Shown: positions 15,273-25,918 of the stretch, piece by piece
Position numbering within the stretch: the stretch's first letter is position 1
Layout of the letters: each line of letters begins with the position of its first letter
Assembly: GCF_002196855.1 (NCBI RefSeq)
Contig: NZ_NIPW01000004.1
Location: 62,001-126,000 of the forward strand
DNA length: 64,000 nt
Direction: 5' to 3'
Source: Haematobacter genomosp. 1
Lineage (GTDB): Bacteria; Pseudomonadota; Alphaproteobacteria; Rhodobacterales; Rhodobacteraceae
Notes under the pieces: model-generated
Databases searched by the model: none
Seen by the model: the letters and a program-made list of their open reading frames with translations, nothing else
Told to the model about the DNA's origin: nothing
Made by a program: the position numbers and the translations under genes

Positions 15273-16648
15273 CAGAAGAAGTCGATCGACACCTGGAGCA
15301 GCCGCTCCACCTGCGGGATGTCCGGGGTCAGCGCAAAGATGGCGATCACGTCCCCCTCCTCCAGCCGGGTCTTGCTGTCGGGCTTGATGTAGCGCCCGGC
15401 CCTCAGAATGCCGCCGACCAGCACGCCCTCCGGAAACTCGATCTCCCGGATCATGTTGCCTGCGAGCGGAGAGGTGGAGAGCACCTGCGCCTCTATGATC
15501 TCCGCCTCCGAGTCGCCGATGGAATAGAGCGCCCGCACCCGCCCGTGACGGATGTGCCGCAGGATGGAGGAGACGGTGGTGGCGCGCGGGTTGATGTAGG
15601 CGTCGATGTTCAGCGCGGGCATGAGCTGCGCCATGCTGGGATCGTTGATGAGCGCGATGGCGAGCTTTGCGCCCTCCGCCTTCGCCCGCACACAGGCAAG
15701 AAGGTTCGTCTTGTCATCATCCGTCACCGCGACGATGGCATCGGCCTTGTCCACCCCCGCCTCGCGCATGAGTTCTGCGTCCAGCCCGTCGCCGTTCAGC
15801 ACGATTGTCCGCTGCAGCATGTCAGCGGCTGTCTCCGCCTTCTCCCGGTCCCGTTCGATGATGCGGACGCGCACCCGGTTGGCCCCCGCCTCCAGCTTGC
15901 GCGCCACGGTCAGCCCGACAGCCCCGCCGCCGAGGATCACGATGCGTTCCTGCGGCGCGACGACCTTGCCGAAGACCTCCAGCGTGCGGTCCACATCCTT
16001 GGTGTCAGTGAAGGCATAGACCTGATCGCCGGGGAAAAGCTGATCCTCCGCCTCCGGGGCGAAGAGCCGATCCTCCCGCCGGACCCCGACGATGATGGTA
16101 CCGAGCGTCGGGAACAGGTCGGAAAGCTGGCGGAGCGGCGTGTTGAGCACGGCGCAGTCCTCGCTGATCGCGATGCCCAGAAGCTGAGCCTTGCCGCCGA
16201 AGAAGCTCTCGGTGTCGAAGGCGGAAGGCGCAGCGATCCGTTGTAGCGCGGCCTCCGCCACCTCCCGCTCGGGCGAGATCACCACGTCGATGGGCAACTG
16301 GTCACGGCGGTAGAGATCGGCATAGGCCGGGTCGAGATAGCTCTGCGCCCGGACACGGGCGATCTTGCGCGGGACATTGAACACGGAATGCGCCACCTGG
16401 CAGGCAACCATGTTCACCTCGTCCGAATGGGTCGCGGCGATCACCATGTCGGCATCGCGCGCCCCGGCGCGGTCCAGCACATCGGGATAGCTTGCGTAGC
16501 CCACCAGCCCCCGCACTTCCAGCGTGTCGGAAATGCGCGCGATGAGCTGGGGGTTACTGTCCACCACCGTCACGTCGTTGCGCTCACCGGCAAGCTGCCG
16601 CGCGATCTGCCAGCCCACCTGCCCGGCTCCGCAGATGATGACCTTCAT
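15272..16648 (-). CDS. trkA: Trk system potassium uptake regulatory subunit TrkA
   Basis: 458 residues, two tandem RCK units. The first Rossmann fold starts MKVIICGAGQVGWQIARQL with VVDSNPQ acidic end; the second starts IVILGGGAVGLTVARKLEAG at about residue 233. Each is followed by a TrkA_C domain (DRLFAPEAEDQLFPGDQVYA and DSKTRLEEGDVIAIF). It binds NAD(H)/ATP on the cytoplasmic face and gates TrkH. In many alphaproteobacteria trkA follows ntrX, as it does here. Confidence 0.95.
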   Translation of the reverse strand: MKVIICGAGQVGWQIARQLAGERNDVTVVDSNPQLIARISDTLEVRGLVGYASYPDVLDRAGARDADMVIAATHSDEVNMVACQVAHSVFNVPRKIARVRAQSYLDPAYADLYRRDQLPIDVVISPEREVAEAALQRIAAPSAFDTESFFGGKAQLLGIAISEDCAVLNTPLRQLSDLFPTLGTIIVGVRREDRLFAPEAEDQLFPGDQVYAFTDTKDVDRTLEVFGKVVAPQERIVILGGGAVGLTVARKLEAGANRVRVRIIERDREKAETAADMLQRTIVLNGDGLDAELMREAGVDKADAIVAVTDDDKTNLLACVRAKAEGAKLAIALINDPSMAQLMPALNIDAYINPRATTVSSILRHIRHGRVRALYSIGDSEAEIIEAQVLSTSPLAGNMIREIEFPEGVLVGGILRAGRYIKPDSKTRLEEGDVIAIFALTPDIPQVERLLQVSIDFF

Positions 16649-16752
16649 CGCGCTGGCTCCCGCTCATTCCATTGGCTAGGTTGCAGAGCCTGCCGCGCCC
16701 GTCAACCGGGCAGAGGCTTTCGCCCCGCCCCGCGTCGCAGAGCGTGGCGCAG

Positions 16753-18168
16753 CTACTCCGCCGCGTTCAGAACCTCATCGTCCTCATCCTCATCGGCCCC
16801 GCGACCGCCGCCCTTGGTGTTGACGACGCCGAGCGACTTCAACTTGCGGTGCAGCGCCGACCGCTCCATGCCCACGAAATTGGCCGTGCGGCTGATATTG
16901 CCGCCGAAGCGGTTGATCTGGGTCAGCAGGTATTCCCGCTCGAACAGCTCCCGCGCCTCGCGGAGCGGCAGCGTGGCCAGCGCGCCGGAGAGCGCGACAC
17001 GTCCCTCACCGCCCTGCCCCTCGTTGCGCGACGGCACCTCGCGCGCCTCGATGGGGCCCGAGCCTTCGGAGAGGATGAGGATCCGCTCCAGCACGTTCCG
17101 CAGCTGCCGGACGTTGCCCGGCCACGGCATCGTCTGGAGCAGCGCGGCGGCATCTTCCGACAGCGGACGGTTCGGCAGGCCTTGGGTCTTGTGAAGCTGG
17201 CCCAGGAAATAGGCGGCGAGTTCGGGGATATCCTCGCGCCGCTCCTCCAGCGAGGGCACGACGATCGGTACCACGTTCAGCCGGTCGAAAAGCTCCTGCC
17301 GGAAGCGCCCGGCCCCGATCTCTCCCTTCAGGTTCCGCGTGGTGGAGGAGATGACGCGGAGATCGACCCGCACCTTCGCCGCGCCGCCGACCCGGGTGAA
17401 CTGCTGCTCCGTCAGCACGCGGAGGATCTTCGACTGTGTCCCGACGGGCATGTCAGCAACTTCGTCGAAATAGATCACGCCGCCATGGGCCTGTTCGAGC
17501 AGCCCGGTTTCCACTCCCCGCTCCGTCTCGCGCCCGAAAAGCACTTCCTCCATGCGTTCCGGTTCGATCCCGGCAGAGGATACGGTGACGAACGGGGCCG
17601 AGGCACGGTTCGAGCCGGTATGGATGAAACGCGCCGCCGCCTCCTTGCCGCAGCCGGCGGGGCCGCTCAGCATCACGCGCCCATTCGACTTCGTCACCTT
17701 GTCGAGCTGCGATTTCAGCCCCCGGAAGGCGGCGGAGCTTCCCAGCATCTCACCGCCCGTCACCTCCTTTCGCCGCAGGTCCGCGTTCTCCCGCCGCAGG
17801 CGCGACGCCTCCATCCCGCGCTGCACCACCACCATGAGCTGGTCGATGTTGAAGGGCTTCTCGATGAAGTCGTAGGCGCCCTGCCGGATCGCAGCCACCG
17901 CGATCTCTATATTGCCGTGACCGGAGATGATGATGACGGGAATGTCGGGGTTGTTGCGCTTCACCGTCTTCAGGATGTCGATCCCGTCCATCCCGCTGTC
18001 CTTCAGCCAGATGTCGAGGATCATGAGCGCCGGTGCCTCCCGGTTCAGCTCCGCCATGCATTCATCCGAATTGGAGGCGAGCCGAACGGTGAACCCATCG
18101 TCCCGCAGGATGTCGCCGACCAGTTCGCGGATGTCCCTTTCGTCGTCCACAACAAGTATGTCGCCCAT
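16753..18168 (-). CDS. ntrX: Response regulator NtrX
   Basis: 471 residues. The receiver domain has DDERD acidic residues, phospho-aspartate in MILDIWLKDSGMDG, ISGHG and EKPF. A central AAA+ domain has Walker A SGPAGCGKE and Walker B VIYFDEVADMP, and the C-terminal helix-turn-helix is RFGGNISRTANFVGMERSALHRKLKSLG. The GAFTGA loop that contacts sigma-54 is absent: the segment between FGRE and LLEQAHGG reads TERGVETG. NtrX with NtrY responds to nitrogen and redox state and affects cell envelope and respiration in alphaproteobacteria. An acidic tail (ADEDEDDEVL) ends the protein. It lies 14 bases after ntrY. Confidence 0.94.
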   Translation of the reverse strand: MGDILVVDDERDIRELVGDILRDDGFTVRLASNSDECMAELNREAPALMILDIWLKDSGMDGIDILKTVKRNNPDIPVIIISGHGNIEIAVAAIRQGAYDFIEKPFNIDQLMVVVQRGMEASRLRRENADLRRKEVTGGEMLGSSAAFRGLKSQLDKVTKSNGRVMLSGPAGCGKEAAARFIHTGSNRASAPFVTVSSAGIEPERMEEVLFGRETERGVETGLLEQAHGGVIYFDEVADMPVGTQSKILRVLTEQQFTRVGGAAKVRVDLRVISSTTRNLKGEIGAGRFRQELFDRLNVVPIVVPSLEERREDIPELAAYFLGQLHKTQGLPNRPLSEDAAALLQTMPWPGNVRQLRNVLERILILSEGSGPIEAREVPSRNEGQGGEGRVALSGALATLPLREARELFEREYLLTQINRFGGNISRTANFVGMERSALHRKLKSLGVVNTKGGGRGADEDEDDEVLNAAE

Positions 18169-18182
18169 CGTCCTACCCCTTT

Positions 18183-20467
18183 TCAGCCGTTTGCGGCCCG
18201 TTCTTTGGTTTTTACGAGAGTGCTGCGGACGCTGTCCGTCCGTACGAGCCGCGGCAGCCGGATTTCCGCCAGCGCGCCGCGATGCGCCCCTTCCGAGAAG
18301 GGTTGCGCGTCGAGAAGGGCGAGCGTGCCGCCATGCTCCTCGACGATTTTCTTGACGATGGGAAGGCCGAGCCCCGTGCCCTTGTCCCGCGTCGTCACGT
18401 AAGGCTCAAAGAGCCTGCCCCGGTCCTCCGGCAGACCCGCGCCGTTATCGGCGATGCGGATGACCGCGCCCTCCGCCGTATCTTCAAGCGAGACGCGGAT
18501 TTCCGGCCGATACCCCTCCGGCGCGCCCGCCTCCACCAGTGTCTCTATCGCCTCGCCCGCGTTCTTGATGAGATTGGTAAGCGCCTGCGAGAGCATGGTC
18601 GCGTCCACATCCATCGCCACCGGATGATCGGGCAACGTCGCGGAGATGTTCACGCCGGGCTGGCCGTTCTGTTGCAGAACCACCGCGTCGCGCACGAGCT
18701 TCGTCAGGTCCTGCTCCCGCCGATCCGGCTCCGGCATGCGGGCGAATTTGGAGAACTCGTCCACGATCCGCCGCAGGTCTCCGGTCTGCCGGATGATGAC
18801 TTCGGTGTATTGGGTGAGCGTGGCCGCATCCTCCTCCTCCATCTGCCGTCCGAAGCGGCGGCGGATGCGCTCGGCGGAAAGCTGGATGGGGGTGAGCGGG
18901 TTCTTGATCTCATGCGCGATGCGGCGGGCGACATCCCCCAGGCCGCCATCCGCTGCGCGGAGACGAGATCCGAGACATCGTCGAAAGCCACCACATAGCC
19001 TTCGAGCGCACCGTCCGAGTTCCGCCGGATCGCGATGCGGACCAGAAGCTGGAACAGGCGCCCGGAGCGGCTGACGGGGATCTGCTCCTGCACGGTCTCC
19101 GCCCCGCCCTGTTGCAGCCTGTCCAGCAGGGTGCCGAACTCCGGCACGGAAAGGGCGAGTTCCTGCCCTTCCGGGGCGGAGGAAAGCTCCAGAAGCCGCT
19201 GACCGGAACGGTTCAGAAACAGCACCCGCCCCTCCGCATCCATGCCGATCACGCCCGGCGTCACCGAGCGGAGCACGGAGTCGAAAAGGCGCCGCTGCTC
19301 CTCGGTGCTGCGGTGGGCATCCAGAAGCGCCTCGCGCTGAACCTTGAGCTGGCGGGTCATCTGGTTGAACACCCGGCCCAGCATGGCGATTTCGTCGTCC
19401 CCGGGTTCTTCCTGCACATGAATGTCGAGATCCCCGCTCCCGACGCGCTGCGCAGCCCCGGCCAGCCGCCCGACCGGCCGTGACAGACGTTCCGCGAACC
19501 ACAGCCCGAGCCAGATGGCCGCGAGCAGCAGGATGACGGCGAACCCCACGTAGAGCAGGCCGAACTCGAACAGCAGCCGCCCCCTGTCCCGCTCGAGCTG
19601 CTGGTAGAGGCCGACGGTCTGCTTCGTATCGTCGAGCAGGCTGAGGATCTGCCCGTCCACCGACCGCGAAACGTAAAGATAGCGGTCCACGTATTGGTCC
19701 AGCGCGATCAGAGTGCGGAATTCGTTGTTGTTCCAGTCTTCGATGACGACCGTTTCACCTTCCGAGGCGCGGCGCAGCTGATCGTCGGTGGGTTTTTCAT
19801 AGTCGAACAGGTAGGAGCGTTCGCCCCGCGCCTTCAGCTCTCCGCCACCGTCGATGACATATGCCTCGCGGATGCCCCGCTGGATCTGGCCCTGACCCTG
19901 TGTCAGTACCTCGCGGAGCGTCCCGTCGGAGGGAAGAAGGGTCCGGCGGCGGAAATCGTTCAGGTAGCCCGCCAGCGCCTCCACATCCTCCACAAGGTCG
20001 CGGCGATGTTCGTCTTCATAGGCTTCGGCTGCGGCGAGGGAGGTGGAAAGAACGTTCCGCACCCGGTCGGAGAACCACCCTTCAAGCCCCACGTTGACCG
20101 TCAGCATGGCAAAGACCGCGACGAGCACGGTCGGGACCAGCGCCACGACGACGAAAACGCCGGTGAGTCGCAGGTGCAGCCGCGACCCGGCAGAATGGGC
20201 CCGCCGCGCCGCCACCATCTGGGCCACGCGTTGCGCGACCAGCGCCGCCACGACGAGCGTATAGACAAGATCGGCGAGCAGGACGAGCCGCAGCCCGGTC
20301 GATCCCGTGCCTTGCTCCAATGGTCCCAACGCAAAAAGCGTGAGCCAGGCCAGCACGGGCCCGAGGATCACCAATCCAAGAGTGGCGAGGTTCTGCACCC
20401 GGCGCTGCCGGCGCAGATGGGCAAGCCTTGCCGCCCAGGACGCGCTGCTACGAGCCGTGCGTTGCAC
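18183..20467 (-). pseudogene. ntrY: Sensor histidine kinase NtrY, interrupted by a one-base frameshift
   Basis: The full NtrY architecture is present but in two frames. The first frame, from GTG at 20465-20467 with AGGGGG before it, gives the membrane and periplasmic part, a HAMP linker (RLSRPVGRLAGAAQRVGSGD) and a PAS domain ending DDVSDLVSAQRMAAW. Then a run of five G (18935-18939 on the plus strand as CCCCC) shifts the frame. The second frame continues as [22 protein letters not shown] (phospho-histidine box), LTNLIKNAGEAIE (N box), IADNGAGLPED and GTGLGLPIVKKIVEEHGG to the stop at 18183. One more G restores AAWGDVARRIAHEIK exactly. It may be a real mutation, slippage-corrected, or a homopolymer sequencing error. 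Both halves otherwise look under selection, so decay is recent if real. Confidence 0.88.
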
Positions 20468-20560
20468 GGTTCCCCCTCGGTATTCGCCGCTCTCGCGGAT
20501 CCGCCAACATGAGTGGCCTTCTCCCGGCGTGAAACCGGCGGGCCACATTATGTTGCCGTT

Positions 20561-21925
20561 TTACATCAGCTTCCGCCTCCGTGTCACGCGAATATCAAGG
20601 TCGGTGATCTTCTTGCGCAAGGTATTGCGGTTAATGCCCAGCAGGTCGGCACATTTCGCCTGATTTCCGGCAGTTGCGTCGAGCGCGATCTCGATCAGCG
20701 GGATTTCGACTTCCTTGAGGATGCGCTGATAGAGGCCGGGCGGCGGCAGCGTCCCGCCGTGCAGGTCGAAATACCGCTTCAGATGCTTGCCCACGGAGGC
20801 GGAGAGCCGCTCCCCCTCACCTCCGGCGCGTAGCGGCTCCATGGAGGGTTGGTTACCCAATACGGCATCGACCTCCCCCCGCGCGATCTCCTCCTCCGTG
20901 CTGGTGACGACCAGACGCCGGATGGTGTTTTCGAGCTGCCGCACGTTACCCGGCCATGAGTAGGTGCGAATCACCTCCATGGCGTCGGGAGAGAAACGGC
21001 GCAGCGCGCCGGTGTCCCGCTCCCCCCGGCTCAGGAAGTGTTCCGCCAGCAACGGAATGTCGTCCACCCGCTCGCGCAGAGCGGGCACGTTGATCGTCAC
21101 ACCGCCGAGCCGGTAGTAGAGATCCTGCCTGAACGCTCCCGACTCCATGCGCTGCATCAGGTCCGCCTGGCTGGTCGCCATGATGCGGGGGGCGTTCTCG
21201 CCAAGACTGTCCAGCATCCGCACGATCCGCCCCTGCGCCTCGTCGTCATAGTCGGATACCTCGTCGAAGACGATGGAACCGCCGCGGGCGCGGGCGAGGA
21301 TCGAGGCCGGCCCTTCCGGCGAGCCGAGTTCGGCGGCCCCGGCCACCACGAAGGGCAGCATCCGCCGGTCGGAGAAGTCGTGGATGGCCCGCGCGATGAG
21401 CGACTTGCCCGTGCCCGATTCACCCGTGATGAGCACCGGCAGATCGGTATTCATCACGCGCGCCACCAGCCGGTAGAGCGCCTGCATCACCGCCGTCCGC
21501 CCGACCAGTGGCAGATCGTCGGACTGCTCCCGCTCCTCCGCCTTGCGGGCGGGGGCGCGCCGTTTCGTCTCCAGCGCCCGGGCGGCGCGTTTCATCAGAT
21601 CCGGCAGGTCGAAGGGCTTCGGCAGATAGTCATACGCCTCCGCCTCCGCCGCCTGGATCGCCGTCATGATGGTGTTCTGGGCGGAGATGACGATGACCGG
21701 GAGGCCGGGACGCTCCTTTGAGATCTTCGGCAGCGCCTCCAGCCCGTTGCCGTCGGGCATGATGACATCGGAGATCACCAGATCACCCTTCCCCTCCTCC
21801 ACCCAGCGCATCAGCGTCATGAGGGAGGATGTGGCGTGGACCTTGCAGCCCGCCCGCGTCAGCGCCTGCGTCAGGACTGTGCGGATCGTGCGGTCGTCGT
21901 CGGCGACAAGAACGGTACCATCCAT
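20561..21925 (-). CDS. ntrC: Nitrogen regulation protein NtrC (sigma-54 contact motif absent)
   Basis: 454 residues. Receiver: [11 protein letters not shown], phospho-aspartate in [29 protein letters not shown]+ domain: Walker A GESGTGKS and Walker [12 protein letters not shown]. Fis-type DNA-binding end: [23 protein letters not shown]. Between them the GAFTGA loop is replaced by a short GSPEGPAS segment. Rhodobacter capsulatus NtrC likewise lacks GAFTGA and activates sigma-70 promoters, which I take as the model here. It controls nitrogen-assimilation and nitrogen-fixation genes when phosphorylated by NtrB. Only three bases separate it from ntrB. Confidence 0.95.
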   Translation of the reverse strand: MDGTVLVADDDRTIRTVLTQALTRAGCKVHATSSLMTLMRWVEEGKGDLVISDVIMPDGNGLEALPKISKERPGLPVIVISAQNTIMTAIQAAEAEAYDYLPKPFDLPDLMKRAARALETKRRAPARKAEEREQSDDLPLVGRTAVMQALYRLVARVMNTDLPVLITGESGTGKSLIARAIHDFSDRRMLPFVVAGAAELGSPEGPASILARARGGSIVFDEVSDYDDEAQGRIVRMLDSLGENAPRIMATSQADLMQRMESGAFRQDLYYRLGGVTINVPALRERVDDIPLLAEHFLSRGERDTGALRRFSPDAMEVIRTYSWPGNVRQLENTIRRLVVTSTEEEIARGEVDAVLGNQPSMEPLRAGGEGERLSASVGKHLKRYFDLHGGTLPPPGLYQRILKEVEIPLIEIALDATAGNQAKCADLLGINRNTLRKKITDLDIRVTRRRKLM

Positions 21926-21928
21926 GGG

Positions 21929-23035
21929 TTATTCATCCTCCGGGTGCTTCGGCGCGGTGGGGGGCGCGATGGGAAGCGAGATGCGAAATACGGTGCGACC
22001 GGGAACCGAATCGACGGCGATCCAGCCGTCATGATCGGAAACGATCTTTGAAACGAGCGCGAGACCAAGGCCGGTGCCGTTCTCCTTCCCGCTCACGAAC
22101 GGCTCGAAGATGTCCTGCGCGATGGCGGGCGGCAGACCGGGACCGTCGTCGATGATCTCCACCTGCAATGGCAGGCGACGGGGCGTGCCGTCTGCACGGC
22201 GGATCCGCAGCGCGGCGTCGTAGAAGGTGCGCAGCCTGATCCTGCCCGCGCGGCTGCCGGAGGCTTCGGCGGCGTTCTTCAGCAGGTTGAGAAATACCTG
22301 AAGAAGCTGGTCGCCATCGGCATAGGTATCGGGGAGCGAGGGGTCGTAATCCTCCTCGATCATCATATGCGCGGCATAGCCGACCAGCGCGGATTTCCGC
22401 GCGCGGTCCAGCAGGTCGTGGATATTGACGGCCTGAAGCTCCGGCGGGCGGAGGTTGCCGAACTGCTCCACCTGCTCCAGAAGCTTCACGATGCGCTTGC
22501 TTTCCTCCACGATCAGGTCCGTCAGTTCCTGATCCTCGGGCGAGAGGTTCATGGATAGAAGCTGCGCCGCGCCGGTGATGCCTGCGAGCGGGTTCTTGAT
22601 CTCATGGGCCAGCATCTCCGACATCCCGATCGCCGATTTCGCCGCCGACTTCACCGATTGCGCACGACCCAGCCTGTCAGCCAGTTCACGGGGGGAGAGC
22701 AGCAGCAGAATGGCATCCGCCCCCGCTTCGGGCAGCGCGGAGAGGTAGAGCGTGGTCGAAACCGGCGCACGCTCTCCCGTGCCGACATCGACGGTGTTCA
22801 GCGTCATCGCGACCTCCCCGCCCCGGACCCGGCGGAAGGCCTCCTCCATGGGCGCGTCGATGGAAACGCGCTCGAACAGCGGCTGGCCGCGGCTGTTCCG
22901 GGCAGAGAGGTTCAGAAACTCCTCCGCTGCGGGGTTCATGTCGCAGATGCGGTCATCCTGATCGATGACCAGACCGGGAATGGGTAGTGCGGCCCAAAGG
23001 CCGGCGGGCGGGGAAATGGTCGATTCAGGTATCAT
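21929..23035 (-). CDS. ntrB: Nitrogen regulation sensor kinase NtrB
   Basis: 368 residues, soluble. An N-terminal PAS domain begins [23 protein letters not shown]. The phospho-histidine is in [22 protein letters not shown]. The ATP lid is built by [20 protein letters not shown] and [18 protein letters not shown]. It phosphorylates NtrC under nitrogen limitation and is inhibited by PII proteins. Its start overlaps the end of dusB by four bases, and ntrC follows after three, giving the well-known nifR3-ntrB-ntrC operon. Confidence 0.96.
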   Translation of the reverse strand: MIPESTISPPAGLWAALPIPGLVIDQDDRICDMNPAAEEFLNLSARNSRGQPLFERVSIDAPMEEAFRRVRGGEVAMTLNTVDVGTGERAPVSTTLYLSALPEAGADAILLLLSPRELADRLGRAQSVKSAAKSAIGMSEMLAHEIKNPLAGITGAAQLLSMNLSPEDQELTDLIVEESKRIVKLLEQVEQFGNLRPPELQAVNIHDLLDRARKSALVGYAAHMMIEEDYDPSLPDTYADGDQLLQVFLNLLKNAAEASGSRAGRIRLRTFYDAALRIRRADGTPRRLPLQVEIIDDGPGLPPAIAQDIFEPFVSGKENGTGLGLALVSKIVSDHDGWIAVDSVPGRTVFRISLPIAPPTAPKHPEDE

Positions 23036-24021
23036 GCGGCCTGCCTGCCCTGCTCCACAAAGGCGAGCCGCAGCAGCGCGGGAATGCGCCCTGCCTCCTC
23101 CGCCGTCAGGATTTCGCGGCGGAGGGCAGCGGGGGCGCCGGCCTCGTCCAGATACCAGGCCAGATGCTTCCGCGCGACGCGCAGACCCAGTTCGGTGCCG
23201 TAGAACGACAGCATGGCCTCATGATGCTCCGCGACCAGATCGGCCAGCGCTGCCCCGCAGGGCACAACCGGTGCCGCCGTGCCGAAGCGCGCGGCAGCGA
23301 TTTGCGCCAGCCGCCAGGGCCGCCCCTGCGCGCCCCGCCCGACCATCACGCCATCCGCCCCCGACAGCTTCAGCGCCTCGGCAGCGGTCGCCGTATCCAC
23401 GATATCGCCGTTCGCGATCACCGGGATCGAAACGGCCTCCTTCACGCGGCGGATGGCGGCCCAGTCCGCCTGCCCCTTGTAGAACTGGCATCGGGTCCGA
23501 CCGTGGATGGTGATCATGCGGATGCCTGCGGCTTCCGCCCGCCGCGCGATATCGGGTGCGTTCAGCAGCGCATCATCCCAGCCGAGCCGGGTTTTCAGCG
23601 TCACCGGCACCTTCACCGCGCCGACCACCGCTTCGATCAGCCGGAGCGCATGATCCGGGTCGCGCATGAGCGCGGACCCCGACCAGCCGTTCACCACCCG
23701 CTTCGCCGGACAGCCCATGTTGATGTCGATGATCGCGGCGCCGCAGTCCTCCACGTAGCGCGCGGCCTCCGCCATCCAGTAGGCATCCCGCCCCGCAAGC
23801 TGCACGGAAGTCACGCCGTCGCCGATCCCCAGTTCCGCCCGCGCCCTTGCACGCGCGGAGGGTTTGGCCTGCACGACCTCCTGCGAAGCCACCATTTCGG
23901 ATACCACCAGACCCGCGCCGAACCCCTGAACGATTCGGCGGAACGGCAGGTCGGTGATCCCGGCGAGCGGCGCCAGAAAGACCGGGGGGTGGAGCGTCAG
24001 AGTCGCTGCCTGAATCGTCAA
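23032..24021 (-). CDS. dusB: tRNA-dihydrouridine synthase (DusB/NifR3)
   Basis: 329 residues. The FMN-binding TIM barrel shows [37 protein letters not shown] with the catalytic cysteine, [31 protein letters not shown] and [13 protein letters not shown]. It reduces uridines in the tRNA D-loop with NADPH. It is the nifR3 gene historically named from the ntrBC operon. The likely start is TTG at 24019-24021 with AAGGA upstream; no ATG lies near the domain start. Confidence 0.94.
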   Translation of the reverse strand: MTIQAATLTLHPPVFLAPLAGITDLPFRRIVQGFGAGLVVSEMVASQEVVQAKPSARARARAELGIGDGVTSVQLAGRDAYWMAEAARYVEDCGAAIIDINMGCPAKRVVNGWSGSALMRDPDHALRLIEAVVGAVKVPVTLKTRLGWDDALLNAPDIARRAEAAGIRMITIHGRTRCQFYKGQADWAAIRRVKEAVSIPVIANGDIVDTATAAEALKLSGADGVMVGRGAQGRPWRLAQIAAARFGTAAPVVPCGAALADLVAEHHEAMLSFYGTELGLRVARKHLAWYLDEAGAPAALRREILTAEEAGRIPALLRLAFVEQGRQAA

Positions 24022-24218
24022 CTGCCTAATCCTTGTGCGTCAAGCTTGCAGGTATAGCGCGCCTTCCCGCTTTGCAATCGCACCCCGCAACGACCTTGGG
24101 GAGGGAGGTGCCGAATGCGAGATTATGCACAATTTTTAAGCTAACTGCCCGATCACGCCGCGCCGTTGCCACCCGACGGCCTTCACCGTAAGCAAAGAGG
24201 AGTGAATGGAGGCGTAAC

Positions 24219-25421
24219 GTGCTGGCAAATGCGGCTGCAACAGGCGCTGGAGAAGATGTCGCGGCCTTGATCGTGGCGGCGGGTCGCGGCACCCGCGCAG
24301 GCGGTGAGATGCCGAAACAGTGGCAGCCTCTCGACGGTCGTCCGGTGCTTTCGCACACGGTGGAAGCGTTCAGGCGGGCGGGAATTGCGCGGATCGTGCT
24401 GGTCATTCACCGCGATGACATGGCGTTGGCCGAGACCCTGCTCCGCGATGGGGTAACCATGGTAGAGGGCGGTGAGAGCCGTGACGCCTCCGTCCGGGCC
24501 GGGCTGGCGCTGCTGGCGGAGCGGCCGCCGCACCATGTGCTGATCCATGACGGGGCGCGGCCGCTGATTTCTCCTGACCTTGTCTCCCGGCTGATTGCCG
24601 CTCTGGAAAGCGGCGCGCGGGCTGCCGCGCCGGGCCTTGCCGTCACGGATGCGCTCTGGCGCGGGGTGGAGGGCCGGGTGGCGGAGGCGGTGCCGCGGGC
24701 AGGCCTTTACCGGGCGCAGACCCCCCAGGCCTTCGACTTCGCCGCGATCCGTGCCGCCCATGACCGTCATCCGGGCGGCGCCGCCGATGATGTGGAGGTG
24801 GCGCGGGCCGCGGGCCTTGACGTGATGATCGTCGAAGGCGATGAGGACAATATCAAGATCACCCATCCGGGCGACTTCGCCCGTGCCGCGCGCCTTCTGG
24901 CGCAGAGGGAGACAGCAGGCGTGACACATCCCGCACCCTTTCCCGACATCCGCACCGGCAACGGCTACGATGTCCACCGCTTCCGCGACGGCGACGGCGT
25001 GGTCCTCTGCGGTATCCGCATTCCCTTCGATCAGGCGCTGGAGGGTCACTCCGATGCCGATGTGGCGATGCATGCGGTGACGGATGCGATCTACGGCGCG
25101 CTGGCGGAGGGCGATATCGGCCGCCACTTCCCGCCAACCGACCCGCAGTGGAAAGGCGCGGCCTCGGAAATCTTTCTGGCCCATGCCGCCGCCTTGGCGC
25201 GGGAGCGGGGATTCGCGCTCACCCATACGGACGTGACCATCGTCTGCGAGGCGCCGAAGATCGGCCCTCATGCCCCGCGGATGCAGGCGGAAATGGCCCG
25301 GATCATGGGGCTGGAGGCGGAGCGGGTCAGCATCAAGGCCACCACCTCGGAACGGCTGGGTTTCACCGGCCGGGGCGAAGGGATCGCGGCGCTCGCCACA
25401 GCAACGCTGGTGAAGGCATGA
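24219..25421 (+). CDS. ispDF: Bifunctional IspD/IspF, MEP isoprenoid pathway
   Basis: 400 residues. The IspD half (about 1-235) has [19 protein letters not shown] for CTP binding, [10 protein letters not shown] and YRAQTPQAF. The IspF half (about 240-400) has [12 protein letters not shown] with its metal ligands, [31 protein letters not shown] and [18 protein letters not shown]. It makes CDP-methylerythritol and then, two steps later, the cyclodiphosphate. The fusion is typical of alphaproteobacteria. Translation starts at GTG 24219, behind GGAGG. The stop overlaps pgpA (ATGA). Confidence 0.96.
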   Translation: MLANAAATGAGEDVAALIVAAGRGTRAGGEMPKQWQPLDGRPVLSHTVEAFRRAGIARIVLVIHRDDMALAETLLRDGVTMVEGGESRDASVRAGLALLAERPPHHVLIHDGARPLISPDLVSRLIAALESGARAAAPGLAVTDALWRGVEGRVAEAVPRAGLYRAQTPQAFDFAAIRAAHDRHPGGAADDVEVARAAGLDVMIVEGDEDNIKITHPGDFARAARLLAQRETAGVTHPAPFPDIRTGNGYDVHRFRDGDGVVLCGIRIPFDQALEGHSDADVAMHAVTDAIYGALAEGDIGRHFPPTDPQWKGAASEIFLAHAAALARERGFALTHTDVTIVCEAPKIGPHAPRMQAEMARIMGLEAERVSIKATTSERLGFTGRGEGIAALATATLVKA

Positions 25422-25918
25422 GCGCGGCGCGCCTCGTCGCCACCGGGTTCGGGCTGGGATACATTCCCTTGGCGCCGGGCACATGGGCCTCGCTTGCCGC
25501 CGTCGCGGTGGGGGTGCTGATCCACGGGTTGGGCAGCTTCCCGCTTCTGCTGCTGGCCACCCTTGCCGTTATCGCGGTGGCATGGTGGTCCATCAGCGCC
25601 GCCTTGCCGGAGATGGGCGGCGGCGATCCGTCCGAGATCGTGATCGACGAGGTGGCGGGGCAATGGCTGGCCCTGCTCGCGCCTTCCTTCGGGTTCTGGA
25701 TGATGGGGCTCGACAGCTGGCGCTTCCCCTACCCCGGCTGGCTGGGAGCGTTCCTTGCATTCCGGCTGTTCGATATCTGGAAGCCCTGGCTGATCGGGCG
25801 CGCGGACCGGCGGGGAGATGCATGGGGCGTGCTGCTGGACGACCTGCTCGCCGGGATCTTCGCGGGCATTCTGGTGATGATCCTCGCCGCGCTGGCGCAC
25901 GGAGTTCTGATGCGATGA
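25418..25918 (+). CDS. pgpA: Phosphatidylglycerophosphatase A
   Basis: 166 residues, integral membrane. Signatures: [31 protein letters not shown] with the acidic metal-binding residues, and [17 protein letters not shown]. It dephosphorylates phosphatidylglycerophosphate to phosphatidylglycerol. Both ends overlap neighbours by four bases (ATGA with ispDF and with the CinA-domain gene), so the three genes form a tight operon. Confidence 0.93.
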   Translation: MSAARLVATGFGLGYIPLAPGTWASLAAVAVGVLIHGLGSFPLLLLATLAVIAVAWWSISAALPEMGGGDPSEIVIDEVAGQWLALLAPSFGFWMMGLDSWRFPYPGWLGAFLAFRLFDIWKPWLIGRADRRGDAWGVLLDDLLAGIFAGILVMILAALAHGVLMR

